A stretch of DNA of 64,000 nt. Source: CAVQBJ01 sp963819075. Its GTDB lineage: Bacteria; Actinomycetota; Thermoleophilia; Solirubrobacterales; Solirubrobacteraceae. Made by a program: the position numbers and the translations under genes. Below, piece by piece: positions 44,336 through 53,579 of this stretch. The number at the start of each line of letters is the position of its first letter. The first letter of the stretch is position 1. The stretch is taken from positions 558,001 through 622,000 of the forward strand of contig CAWFUP010000001.1 in NCBI GenBank assembly GCA_963819075.1, in the 5' to 3' direction. Under the pieces are notes generated by a model. It was given only the letters and a program-made list of their open reading frames with translations, was not told where the DNA came from and did not search any database.

Positions 44336-45496
44336 GTGAACATCGGCGTCGATGTGCATATTGCTGCGAAGGAGAACCGTCGCGGTGTGCCGCACTACGT
44401 CATCCAGGTTGTGAGTCGACTCATCACTGCGTGGCCAGACGACGACTGGCAGTTGTTGCACGTCGGGGCGGATTGGCATGGGCTCCCGCCGGTCTTTCGC
44501 ACGTATGCCGGCCTAACCACCATCGAGAGGGGGCGCGTGGTCACGAACGCGACCAATGCCCTACGTCGACGGTCTCATGATCACGTTCTTCGGCATCCGG
44601 CGGCGTTGTTCATCCCGGCGCTGGGCCCGCTGACGTTCGATCGATGCGTTCCTAAAGTCCTTACAATACATGACGTGCTCCATGTGACACACGCCGCGGT
44701 GGTACGTGGCCACCAACGCGGCGTACGTCATCGCGCTTGGAGCGCCCTCGTGGCCCCGAGACGGCAGATCGAGGGCGCAGACATTCTGCTTGCCAATTCA
44801 AAACATACGCGCGATGGTCTTCTGCGGCACACCGATGTGTCGGAAGGGCGGATTCGTGTCGTGCCACACGGCGTCGACGACGAGTATTTCGCGCCGTGCC
44901 CGGAGTTTGAGCTAACCGAGGTTCTAGGACGCCACGGCCTCGCGGCCGGCTACATTCTCTACCTGGGGACGATCGAATCACGCAAGAACGTCGGAGCGCT
45001 TCTCCGCGGCTTTAGTCAATTGCGCCGACGGCGACCCAGCGCCGTCCTCGTGCTGGCCGGACAGATGGGCGCCGGAGCGAGGAAGGAGCTCGAATCCGGG
45101 ATTGACGGAGTCAGGCTGCTCGGTCGCGTGCGCGACGACGACAAACGCGCGCTCTACACCGGGGCGGCGGTGTACTGCTCCATGTCACACGAGGAGGGAT
45201 TGGGTCTCACCCCGCTGGAGGCTCTGGCGTGCGGAACGCCTTCGGTTGTGTCTTCGATCCCGGCGCATCGCGAGAGCCTCGGATCGCACTGCGCCCAGTA
45301 TGTGGATGACCGGTGCGATCCGGTTGCCATCGCGACCGCGTTGGAACGTGTCCTCGACGATGCGGCGGCACGGCGTGTCATTGGCGAGAACGCGTCGGCC
45401 ATCCTCGCCGAATACCGCTGGGACGCGTGCGCGAGCCAGACATACGCAGCTCTGCGAGACGCCGCCCAAGCGTCGGCATGGTCGGGACGCAGGTAG
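44336..45496 (+). CDS. GT4 glycosyltransferase
   Basis: A 386-residue GT-B enzyme starting MNIGVDVHIAAKENRRGVPH. The donor-binding half has YILYLGTIESRKNVGALLRG and SMSHEEGLGLTPLEALACG, with the two Glu of the EX7E motif. It abuts the previous GT4 stop and precedes a GT2 gene by 21 bases, forming an assembly line for a surface glycan. Confidence 0.85.
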   Translation: MNIGVDVHIAAKENRRGVPHYVIQVVSRLITAWPDDDWQLLHVGADWHGLPPVFRTYAGLTTIERGRVVTNATNALRRRSHDHVLRHPAALFIPALGPLTFDRCVPKVLTIHDVLHVTHAAVVRGHQRGVRHRAWSALVAPRRQIEGADILLANSKHTRDGLLRHTDVSEGRIRVVPHGVDDEYFAPCPEFELTEVLGRHGLAAGYILYLGTIESRKNVGALLRGFSQLRRRRPSAVLVLAGQMGAGARKELESGIDGVRLLGRVRDDDKRALYTGAAVYCSMSHEEGLGLTPLEALACGTPSVVSSIPAHRESLGSHCAQYVDDRCDPVAIATALERVLDDAAARRVIGENASAILAEYRWDACASQTYAALRDAAQASAWSGRR

Positions 45497-45517
45497 GGCA
45501 CTTAGGTCCGAAACGCG

Positions 45518-46294
45518 ATGGACGCGGTTATTGTGACTTTCAACAGCGCGCGAGATCTGGCAGCGCAGCTCGCGTGTGAGCCGCTACGAGACGCCTTCGA
45601 TCGAATCTACGTAGTAGACAACGGATCGTCAGACGAGACCGTCGCAATCGCCCAAAGCTTTGGGACGGAGGTTGTAGAGCGATGTGGCAACGACGGCTTC
45701 GCGGCCGGAGTCAACGCCGGCGCAGCGCTGACCCGGGGCCCAATGTTCGCGATCTTGAACCCGGACATTCAGTTCGACGACAACTCCGCGGTACAGACAC
45801 TCGTGCGCGGCTTCGAGGTTTCGGATGTCGCACTCGTGGCACCGGCACTCCGTCTGCCGGACGGGACACTGCAGGACTCTGCCCGCGCAGTGCCGGGACC
45901 TGCGGATCTCCTGGTGCGGCGGCTTCTCTCGAGTGATCGTGGCGTGGTAACCCCGGCGAGACTTGACGACGTGCCGTGGGTGGTGGGGGCCTGCGTGATT
46001 GTGCGGAGGACGGCGTTTGACCAGATCGGCGGATTTGATGAGTCATTCACGCTGTATTTCGAGGACGTGGACTTCTGTGTCCGACTCTGGTCGAGCGGAT
46101 GGCGCGTGCGGCTCGATCCGGGTGTCGTCGTGCGCCACGAGCACGCGGCGTCGAGCCGGCAGAGTCTCTTCGGTCGCGCGATGCGCCTTCATACTCGGAG
46201 CGCTATGCGATTCTTTCGAAAGCATCCTGACATGGTCTTCCGCGCAGGTCGTCGCCGGGTCATGAGGCCGCAGACGGGGCCTTCTGCGGAATAG
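45518..46294 (+). CDS. GT2 glycosyltransferase (rhamnosyltransferase-like)
   Basis: The 258-residue GT-A enzyme opens MDAVIVTFNSARDL and carries VVDNGSSDET, LNPDIQF (DxD-like) and the GACVIVRRTAFDQIGGFDE segment of family 2. YFEDVDFCVRLW marks rhamnosyltransferase-like members. It is the last gene before the mobile-element island, which interrupts the cluster. Confidence 0.85.
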   Translation: MDAVIVTFNSARDLAAQLACEPLRDAFDRIYVVDNGSSDETVAIAQSFGTEVVERCGNDGFAAGVNAGAALTRGPMFAILNPDIQFDDNSAVQTLVRGFEVSDVALVAPALRLPDGTLQDSARAVPGPADLLVRRLLSSDRGVVTPARLDDVPWVVGACVIVRRTAFDQIGGFDESFTLYFEDVDFCVRLWSSGWRVRLDPGVVVRHEHAASSRQSLFGRAMRLHTRSAMRFFRKHPDMVFRAGRRRVMRPQTGPSAE

Positions 46295-46464
46295 GTCGCC
46301 GATGCGCGGTTGGAGGTAGGGTCCGAGCGCGAGACTGCGCCGCCAGTGAAGCCGACGACGTGGTGCGGCAGCGCGACGTGGCGGCGGCTACCCGCGATGG
46401 TCTTTCGCCGGGCGGTTGTCCGCCGGTCGGCGTTACGGTCTAAGCGGAAAAGAGGGTTCTCTGG

Positions 46465-47247
46465 CTATCGATGTAGGTGAAGTTCGTGTGGGGGTTGGAG
46501 GGTGATGGGGCCGCAGGTGAGCATGACGAGGGCGAGTGCGGCGTTGGCGGAGTGGAAGCCGTAGGCGCGGCGGGTGATGAGGCGGACCTTGTTGTTCAGG
46601 GCTTCGCTGCGGGCGTTGGTGATGCCCAGGCGCACGGCGGCGAGGATACCCTCGCGGTGTTTGCGGATGGTGCGAGCGAGGCGGATGAAGGCGGGCATGC
46701 GGCTGCGGCTGGCCCGGGAGCAGAACCTGCGGAGTAGCTCGCTGACGTCCTCGAGGGTCAGGCCGGCGTTGAAGATGGAGCGCAGCGCTTCCTTGAGGTC
46801 GTAGCCGCGGGCGACCTTGCCGCCGGCGGCCTTCAACGCGGCGAGGGTGATGGCCTGCTGGTCGGTGAGGTTCTCGGGGCGTTTGAGCAGCGCCCAGCGC
46901 GCGTCTTTGAAGCGCCGGGCGGCCTGCTGATCGTCGAGCGACCGCAGCTCATTCCAGTACTCGCGGCGGACCTCGTCCAGCGCTTCGCTGGCGAGCTTGG
47001 CGACGTGGAAGCTGTCGATGCAGATGACCGCTTGCGGTGCGTTGGCGCGGGTGCTCTTGGCGTAGCCCGGTCCCATGTCCATCGAGACCGCCATGACCTG
47101 CTCGCACCGCTCGGGGCCCAGCGCGCCGTAGAACTCATCGGCGACGGTTGGCGCTGGCGCCTTCGGCTCCCCAGACGATCTGGCGGCGCCGATGATCGGC
47201 GATGAGGGTGAGGTAGCGGTGACCCTTGCGCCAGCTGACCTCGTCGA
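46465..47247 (-). pseudogene. ISL3 transposase, C-terminal part
   Basis: Reads VDEVSWRKGHRYLTLIADH in one frame, then after a one-base shift DEFYGALGPERCEQ onward to the stop at 46465. It holds the DDE Asp (SMDMGPGYAKS) and the closing Glu region (ARSEALNNKVRLITRRAYG). The internal frameshift means the transposase was already dead or decayed after insertion. Confidence 0.7.
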
Positions 47248-47255
47248 CAGCGTCT

Positions 47256-49313
47256 TCATATTGCACCTCCGGCAACGGTTTGTTGGTTGAGATGTCGGGT
47301 TCGTGGAGAATCGGCGAGTCGTTGGCGGCAGGCGGCTTCGATCTCGTCGTTGAAGCGGATCGCGAGTTTGCGGTGCCCGACGCGTCGGGCTTGGAGCTTG
47401 CCGGCCTGGATCCACTTGTAGATCACGTAGTCGCCGACATCGAGATGCTGAGCGAGGGCGTGAACGCCGACCTCTTCGTCGCCGAACGGGGATGGTGACG
47501 CGACGCGGTGCTTCCAGCGCATCCAGCGGACGTTCTCCTCGGTAAACGGCCGGCCGCTGGCGGTGAGGTGCCCGTCGGTGTTGAGGCGTTCGGCGAGCTG
47601 CTGGTTGGTGTGCGTCGGGCCGAGTTGACGGATGAGGGCTTGGACCTCGGCGGCGCGCTGGGTGCGGGCGGCGGCCGGGCGCAGCACGGTGATCTCGTCG
47701 CTCGCGCCCGATCGCCAGTGGATGCCGATGTGGATCTCGGGCTGGTCGGGCTGCGAGGTGAGGGTGATGTCGTTGATGATCGCTCGCAGCAGTCGTTTGC
47801 GGTCGCGGTGGCTCGTGCTCGGTGATGCCCACAGGTGCGGGATGTCGCGGGCCAGCGCCTCGATGTCGGCGCGGGCGGGCGGCGGCGGTTCGCCGGCTTG
47901 GCGGTCGAGTTCGGCTTCGGCATCGGCGAGCTCTCGGAGCTTGGTCTCCCAGCGCGACTCGAGCGTGCGGGCGACGAGCCGGTTGTCGGGCTCGCACTGG
48001 TGAAACGCGCGCTCGGCGCGAGCGGCGTCATAGCGGGCGCGCTCGACGCGCAGTTCGACCGCGCGGGTCTGTCGGGAGCGGCGGTCAGTCAGCGCGTCGG
48101 CGGCCTGGAGCGCGAGTGCGATCTTCTCGGGCGCCACGGCCTGGAGCAGTCGCTGGGTGACCGCGTGCTCGATCTGCTCGCCCATCACCCCGCGGCAACC
48201 CGGGGTCGCGGTCCGGTCAACACGGCTGTAGCTGCAGTCATAGCCGGGCTTCCCGTCGCGGTAGAAGGTCGCCATCGAGCGTCCGCAGCAGCCGCAGCGA
48301 ACGATCCCCTGCAGCAGCGCTGAGCCCTCGCGGACCGGGCGCGCTCCGGCGCTGGTGCGGTTGGACGCCAGGCGCTGCTCGTAGCGTAGGTACCGCTCCC
48401 ACGTGATGTAGCCGGGGTGATGGTCATAGATCACGACATCCCACTGCTCGCGCGGGAGCATCGTCGTGCGCGCGCGGACGCTGCCGTCGGGCTGGACCTG
48501 TCGGCGGCTGCGCCGCCGGCCGAACACGTAGGTGCCGGCGTAGACCGGGTTGCGCAGCACGGTCAGCGCCCGGCTGTGCGTCAGCTGGGTGTGGCGGATC
48601 TGACCAGCCCACGCGCCGCCATAGGCCCGGGCAGGAAACGGCCGCTCAGCGAACGCGCCGACGACCGCGTAGGCCGAGCCGGTCTGCTCGAAGCACGCGA
48701 ACACGTCCGCGATCGCGCTGCGGACCTCCTCGTCGGGGTCGAGCACGATCTCGCCGTCCTCGTCGTAGACGTAGCCGACCGGAAGCGGCACGCGAAGCTC
48801 GCCGCGCTGAGCGGCGGCGCGCCGCGCGCCCTGCAGCCGGCCCGCGAGGATGTGCAGCTCGGCCTCTGACATCGTGCCTTTCAACCCGAGTAACAGCCGG
48901 TCGTTGAACGCGCCGAGATCGTAGACGCCGTCGCCGTCGACGATCAGCGTGTCGGTCAGACTGCACAGCTCCAGCAGACGCTGCAGATCGGCAGTCGACC
49001 GCGCCAACCTCGAGACCTCCAGGCCGAACACCGCGCCGATCTCGCCGCAGCACACCCGGCCGACAAGCTCCTTGAACCCGGTGCGCCCCGACCCGCCGCG
49101 ACCGGACACGCCGAGATCGGCGTCGATCACCATCACGCGCTCCGCCGGCCAGCCGAGCCGCTCCGCCTCGGCCGCGAGCGCGTACTGGCGTTGGGTCGAT
49201 TCGCCGTGATCGCGTACCTGCGCCAGCGTCGACTGACGCACATAGATCACCGCGGTCCGGTCGAGATGATCGCGCGTGATCTTCACCGACGGGCCCGTCG
49301 TCATCGTGCTCAC
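47256..49313 (-). CDS. Large serine recombinase
   Basis: 685 residues: an N-terminal resolvase domain with the catalytic Ser in AVIYVRQSTLAQ, a recombinase domain (about 190-330), a Cys-rich zinc region (VRCGCCGRS, DCSYSRV, PGCRGV), a long coiled-coil stretch and a C-terminal DNA-binding region (ALAQHLDVGDYVIYKW). Such enzymes cut and reseal at short core sites. It fills most of the inserted element, so it is the likely mobility gene. Confidence 0.85.
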   Translation of the reverse strand: MSTMTTGPSVKITRDHLDRTAVIYVRQSTLAQVRDHGESTQRQYALAAEAERLGWPAERVMVIDADLGVSGRGGSGRTGFKELVGRVCCGEIGAVFGLEVSRLARSTADLQRLLELCSLTDTLIVDGDGVYDLGAFNDRLLLGLKGTMSEAELHILAGRLQGARRAAAQRGELRVPLPVGYVYDEDGEIVLDPDEEVRSAIADVFACFEQTGSAYAVVGAFAERPFPARAYGGAWAGQIRHTQLTHSRALTVLRNPVYAGTYVFGRRRSRRQVQPDGSVRARTTMLPREQWDVVIYDHHPGYITWERYLRYEQRLASNRTSAGARPVREGSALLQGIVRCGCCGRSMATFYRDGKPGYDCSYSRVDRTATPGCRGVMGEQIEHAVTQRLLQAVAPEKIALALQAADALTDRRSRQTRAVELRVERARYDAARAERAFHQCEPDNRLVARTLESRWETKLRELADAEAELDRQAGEPPPPARADIEALARDIPHLWASPSTSHRDRKRLLRAIINDITLTSQPDQPEIHIGIHWRSGASDEITVLRPAAARTQRAAEVQALIRQLGPTHTNQQLAERLNTDGHLTASGRPFTEENVRWMRWKHRVASPSPFGDEEVGVHALAQHLDVGDYVIYKWIQAGKLQARRVGHRKLAIRFNDEIEAACRQRLADSPRTRHLNQQTVAGGAI

Positions 49314-49395
49314 AGCTCACCTCCGCGGCCAGCGCCGCCTCGACCATGTTCGCCACCGCCCACACCGCATCGCAGGCCGGGCCGCTCACCGGCTA

Positions 49396-49743
49396 TCACC
49401 CGAGCGCCCGCCGGCGCAGCAGCTCAACGTTGATCTGCGCGATCTCACTGAGCGCCGCCTCGTTGGCGTGCGTGATGCCGACGTGTACGGCCACGACCGC
49501 CTCCAGCGCCGCCGGCACATAGAGCGTGCGGTTGCGACCGCCGGTGTAGAGCGTCAGATACGCGTACGGGCCGTGCAACTCACCGCGCCGGCAACGGCAC
49601 CCCACGCTCGAGCATCGCCGCCCCTGATGCGCCAACGCGCCCGGCAACGTCGCCTCAAGGCGCATCACCGCCCCAGCGAACCGTCGGCGGCGCGTCAACA
49701 GCTGACGATCAGTCAACCCCGCGAAGTCGCTCCCGTCGGTCAT
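49396..49743 (-). CDS. DUF6788-like small protein
   Basis: The 115-residue protein has a Cys-rich motif RRCSSVGCRCRRGELHGPY followed by YLTLYTGGRNRTLYVP. This is the core of a family often found beside large serine recombinases; the exact role is unknown. It overlaps the DUF5372-like gene by an ATGA. Confidence 0.65.
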   Translation of the reverse strand: MTDGSDFAGLTDRQLLTRRRRFAGAVMRLEATLPGALAHQGRRCSSVGCRCRRGELHGPYAYLTLYTGGRNRTLYVPAALEAVVAVHVGITHANEAALSEIAQINVELLRRRALG

Positions 49744-50012
49744 GAGCCTGTACCTGATTCGTGCACAGGCCCCCTGATCCTTCCCGTCCTGCTTGAGCCG
49801 CCGACCGCGGCGACGAGCTCGACCAGGCCGGCCAGCACCTCGCCGGTCAACGGACCCGACGCCGGCGCGGGCGCGCGATCGGTCGCGTCCTCCCAGATCC
49901 CGATCGACCCGCCCGGGCCGCCCTCACACACGAACAGCCTTCCGTGCGGGTAGTCCCGCTCAAACAACACCGCCACCCGCTGCCCGCGCAACGGATGGAA
50001 CGGATGCGTCAC
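49740..50012 (-). CDS. DUF5372-like small protein
   Basis: The 90-residue protein reads VTHPFHPLRGQRVAVLFERD, then RLFVCEGGPGG. This is the DUF5372 pattern (HPFHPLRG) often encoded with serine recombinases. The GTG start at 50012 is preferred. It overlaps the DUF6788-like gene start (ATGA). Function unknown; it may assist recombination or bind DNA. Confidence 0.6.
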   Translation of the reverse strand: MTHPFHPLRGQRVAVLFERDYPHGRLFVCEGGPGGSIGIWEDATDRAPAPASGPLTGEVLAGLVELVAAVGGSSRTGRIRGPVHESGTGS

Positions 50013-50065
50013 AACCAGCGAGTCACAGCTCGCGTTGACCTCACGCGCAGTAAGCGCACACCGTC

Positions 50066-50538
50066 TCGATGCCGATCTCAAACAGCCCGTCCAGGCGATC
50101 GGGGTCCAACTCGGAGGCGCAGACCCGCTGGATGATCCGCCCCACGGTGCGCCAATGGATCCGCACCAGGCGGGTGATCGTCGTCTTGTCCGTCCGTGTC
50201 GCCAGCCACGCGACCAGGTGCTCGAAATCACGCGTGAAGTCCGAGCCATGACGAGCGAACGGGACCTGCTCGGTCCGCACGCCGTGCTCGGGGCAGACCA
50301 GGCGACGCAGCCTCGCGCGGATCTCCAGGCGCCACACGCCGACGTCCAGATGCCGCCAATCGGAGAGCACCGGCCGGACGTCGTGGCGATGCGGCGTCGT
50401 AAACGAACAGCACGGGCAGATCAACCTACGACGGCGCAACGCGACCAGCACGACGACACGGTCGGGCTCGAAGCGAACATCACGGACATGGACACCTTCC
50501 AGGCGCAGCAGGGACGAGAATGCGGCAGTGACGCGCAC
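50066..50538 (-). pseudogene. ISL3 transposase, N-terminal part
   Basis: Begins MRVTAAFSSLLRLEGVHVRD with a CPCC...H zinc finger (RRLICPCCSFTTPHRH) and helix-turn-helix (ITRLVRIHWRTVGRIIQRV), then ends LDGLFEIGI at the element boundary. The next residues of the intact protein resume in the part at 46465-47247. Confidence 0.7.
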
Positions 50539-50693
50539 GGGACCATCGACCTCCGGTTCGCAGGACTAGACACCCACGAGCCTACGGCCGACCCCGTGCG
50601 CGTCGCCCCACGCCCCCAGACCGCCAAAACCGCCCGCTCAGCCCCAGAAACCCGCCCCGACTTCACCTACATCCAGGGCAGGAGCCCCCTTTA

Positions 50694-51310
50694 TGCCCGT
50701 GTCCTCCAGCGCCTTATGCAGGCGTTGAGCTTCGCGGCGACGCTCGGCGATCTCGCTGCGTCGGTAGCGCGTGACCAGCCGCAGATCCCGGATCGGCTTG
50801 GGCGGCACGAAGCTCGCCCGCAAAAGCCCGGTCTCGGCCAGCTGGCACAACCAAGCGGCATCGGAGACGTCGGTCTTGCGGCCCGGGACCTGTTTCACGT
50901 CGCGAGCGTTGACCAACATCAACTCGAAGTCGTCCTCCAGGATGTGCCAGACCGGCCTCCAGTAGTCGCCGGTGGCCTCCATCACCACGTGCGTGACGCC
51001 GTGCGCCTTCAGCCAATCGGCGAGCACCAGCAGCCCGGGCACCGTCGTGGTGAACTGCTCGATCTCCTGCAGCCGCTCGCCCCGCTCGCTGGGCACCCGC
51101 ACGCACGCCGTCACGCTGGCCGGATTTGCCGAGCAGGTCGGGGGCGACACAGTCGAGCTCGATGCCGGTCTCCTCCAGCAGCTTGTGCGGCCGTCCGGCC
51201 TGCTGGCTGTCGCGGACCTCGGCCTTGCGGTAGCGGGTCAGGTTCCGCAGCGCCCGGGACGGGCTGCGCCGGACCAGTCTGGTACGCAACAGCCCGGCTT
51301 CCACCAAAGA
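50694..51310 (-). pseudogene. IS110-family transposase relics
   Basis: Two fragments meet near 51120. One (about 51124-51310) reads RALRNLTRYRKAEV, HKLLEETGIELDCVAPDLLG. The other (about 50694-51114) reads VTACVRVPSERGERLQEIEQ and HVVMEATGDYWRPV, the IS110 DEDD part. They overlap in homology, so this is a chimera of two copies, not one gene. Confidence 0.6.
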
Positions 51311-51409
51311 ACTATAACCGAATGTTGTGGACGGCGTTGAGGAGAAAGGCGGCGTACCTTCGCGGTTGCTGAAGACCGACGCCGGTGATGACCGGCAGGA
51401 AGGCACGCC

Positions 51410-52200
51410 ATGGAAGATGTTCGCACGCTCCCCGTCCGGGAGGGCAGTGAGGAGATCGCGCTCGCGCTGGACGACCTCGCGCGGGAGGGCGTGCGGCGGA
51501 TGATCGCCGCCGCGCTACGGGCCGAGGCGGACGAGTACGTCGCCTGCTATCAGGGTGAGATCGATGAGGACGGGCACCGCCTCGTGGTCCGCGACGGCCG
51601 GGCGCGGGAGTGGAAGGTGACGGTCGGGTCGGGCACGATCGCGGTCCGCGCGCCGCGGGTCAACGATAAGCGCGTCGACGAGGAGGGCGAGCGGCAGAGG
51701 TACAGCTCGCGGATTCCGCCGGCGTACGCGCGGCGTTCGCCGAAGGTCGGGGAGGTGATCCCGATCCTGTATCTGCACGGGCTCTCGACGGGAGACTTCC
51801 GCCCGGCGCTGGAAGGGCTGCTGGGCGAGGACGCCGCTGGCTTGTCGGCGTCGACGGTCAGCCTGCTGTGCAAGGAGAGGGAGGCTCACCATGACCGCTG
51901 CCGCCAGCGGCTGCTGTCCTTCAGCCGCCACTCCTACGTGTTCATGGACGGCATCCACGTCCAGGTCCGCCCCGGCGAGGACCCCAAGCTGTGCCTGCTG
52001 ATCGTGATCGGCGTCCGTGAGGACGGCGTCAAGGAACTGCTCGCGGTCGAGGACGGGTACCGCGCGTCGACCGAGAGCTGGGCCGATGTGTTCCGCGACC
52101 TCAAGCGCCGCGGGCTCAACGAGCCCAAGCTCGTCGTCGGCGACGGCGCCCTCGGGGCGTGGGCGGCGCTGCGGGACGTGTTCCCGGGCGCTGGCGGCAG
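51410..52200 (+). pseudogene. IS256-family transposase, N-terminal part
   Basis: Frame starts MEDVRTLPVREGSEEIALAL and reaches DVFPGAGG, then runs into the RIT inverted repeat (IMWGVGLCGG is read-through). It shows a mutator-type transposase with helix-turn-helix and first two acidic residues. It lacks the C-terminal Glu domain, which lies beyond the RIT insertion at 55590. Confidence 0.75.
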
Positions 52201-52212
52201 CGCTGCTGGTCT

Positions 52213-52296
52213 CATTATGTGGGGCGTCGGGTTATGCGGAGGTGGCTGCGGGGGCCTTGGTGTTTGGGGGTGAGCGGCCGGGTCTGCTCGGCATAA
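52213..52296 (+). repeat. RIT left inverted repeat (84 bp)
   Basis: Begins CATTATGTGGGGCG and ends CTGCTCGGCATAA. It is the inverse complement of 55486-55568 with one indel (TTTGGGGG versus TTGGGGG) and one substitution. It contains TTATGC and GCATAA motifs that may be core recombinase binding sites. Confidence 0.85.
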
Positions 52297-52331
52297 CTCT
52301 GGCTGGCTGAGCGGTCCGTTCGGTCGCGAGT

Positions 52332-52363
52332 CTCCTCTCGTTTTGATCATTCGATGAGAGGAG
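52332..52363 (+). promoter_or_regulatory. Hairpin hiding the ritA ribosome site
   Basis: CTCCTCTC (52332-52339) pairs with GAGAGGAG (52356-52363), which is the Shine-Dalgarno of the first recombinase, eight bases before its ATG. Folding would block initiation on longer read-through transcripts while leaving it free on shorter ones or after opening. This is a common theme in transposase genes, here seen in a RIT. Confidence 0.5.
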
Positions 52364-52370
52364 TTGGGTG

Positions 52371-53579
52371 ATGGGAGATCCGTCGCGGGTTCGGATGTCT
52401 GGGCCGCTTGCGCCGTTCGCGTCAGGGTTTGCCGGGGAGCTGGGCAGGCTGGGGTTCACCGCGAGCTCGGCGAGCTTGCAGTTGGGGGTCGTCGCGCATC
52501 TGAGCCGCTGGCTCAGCGCGGAGGATCTCGCCGTCGATGCGTTGGATGACGGCGTTGTGGAGTGGTTCTGCCGGGCGCGTCGGGATGCCGGGTATACGGC
52601 GTTCCTGACGCCGAGGACGCTGGTGCATCTGCTCGCGTATCTCCGCGGACTCGGGGTGATTGCGCCTGCTGCGGCGTCGATCGTTGGCGGTCCGGTCGGC
52701 GAGCTGCTGGAGCAGTATCGGGCTCATCTCGCTGTCGAACGCGGGCTGGTTGACGAGGTCGTCGTCGGTTACCTGCATGTGATCAGGCCGTTCGTCGAGC
52801 ATGTGCTCGGACCTGAAGGGATCGGTCTCGAGCGCCTGGACGGGCCGGCGGTGATCGCGTTCGTGGTCGAGAGCGTCACGTGCTTGAGCGCGAAGGTCGC
52901 GTCGTCGACGTTGACGACGATGCGGTCGCTGCTGCGTTGGCTGCATCTGGAGGGCCGGATCGAGCGGCCGCTCGCGGACGTGGTCCCGTCGATGTTCTCA
53001 CCGAGGCTCGCCGGGCTGCCGAAGCGCTTGGAGCCTGATCAGGTCCAGCGGCTGCTGGGGTCGTGCGACACGACGTCGGTGACCGGGATCCGGGATCTCG
53101 CGATCCTGACGTTGCTGGCGAGGCTCGGGCTGCGCGCGTGTGAGGTCGCGAACCTGTCGCTGGATGACATCGACTGGCGTCGCGGCGAGATCGTCGTGCG
53201 CGGCAAGGGCCGGGCTGAGCGTTTGCCGCTCCCCGCCGACGTGGGCGAGCCACTCGTCGCGTATCTGCGCGGCGGCAGACCGCTCAGTGCCCAGGGGCGC
53301 GCGGTGTTCGTGCGGATCAAGGCGCCGCACCGCCAGCTCGGCAGCGCGAGGGTGAGCGGCATCGTCGCCGACGCCGCCCGACGAGCCGGCCTCGGGCGTG
53401 TGCATGCGCACCGGCTGCGTCACACCGCAGCCTCAGAGGTCCTGCGGGCGGGCGGATCGCTGCCCGAGGTCGGGCAACTGCTCGGCCATCGCCGTTCCGG
53501 GACCACCGCGATCTATGCGAAGGTCGATCGCGAGCGGCTCAGAGAGATCGCCCGCCCATGGCCAGGGAGCACACGATGA
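52371..53579 (+). CDS. RIT tyrosine recombinase A
   Basis: A 402-residue tyrosine recombinase with N-terminal SAM-like and C-terminal catalytic domains. The catalytic set is visible: Arg in LGLRACEVANL, HRLRH in VHAHRLRHTAAS, His in LGHRRSG and Tyr in TTAIYAKV. The ATG at 52371 follows GAGAGGAG. It is the first gene of the trio, 17 bases downstream of the RBS hairpin start region. Confidence 0.85.
   Translation: MGDPSRVRMSGPLAPFASGFAGELGRLGFTASSASLQLGVVAHLSRWLSAEDLAVDALDDGVVEWFCRARRDAGYTAFLTPRTLVHLLAYLRGLGVIAPAAASIVGGPVGELLEQYRAHLAVERGLVDEVVVGYLHVIRPFVEHVLGPEGIGLERLDGPAVIAFVVESVTCLSAKVASSTLTTMRSLLRWLHLEGRIERPLADVVPSMFSPRLAGLPKRLEPDQVQRLLGSCDTTSVTGIRDLAILTLLARLGLRACEVANLSLDDIDWRRGEIVVRGKGRAERLPLPADVGEPLVAYLRGGRPLSAQGRAVFVRIKAPHRQLGSARVSGIVADAARRAGLGRVHAHRLRHTAASEVLRAGGSLPEVGQLLGHRRSGTTAIYAKVDRERLREIARPWPGSTR

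Larger units (their letters stand above)
47248..50065 (-). mobile_element. Serine-recombinase element (about 2.8 kb)
   Basis: An insertion bounded on both sides by TCGA (47244-47247 and 50066-50069), matching the broken ISL3 reading frame. It carries a large serine recombinase, a DUF6788-like and a DUF5372-like small gene. No long inverted repeats are seen, consistent with serine-integrase-type mobility at a short core rather than DDE transposition. TCGA may be the crossover or target core. Confidence 0.65.
46453..50656 (-). mobile_element. ISL3-type element split by insertion
   Basis: The two halves of one ISL3-type transposase, C-terminal at 46465-47247 and N-terminal at 50066-50538, flank a recombinase element. 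Possible terminal repeats are GGGTTCTCTGGCT (46453 inward) and GGGTTTCTGGGGCT (complement near 50656). The interruption falls exactly after the sequence LFEIGI and before DEVSWRKGH, which join into a continuous ISL3 protein. Confidence 0.65.
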
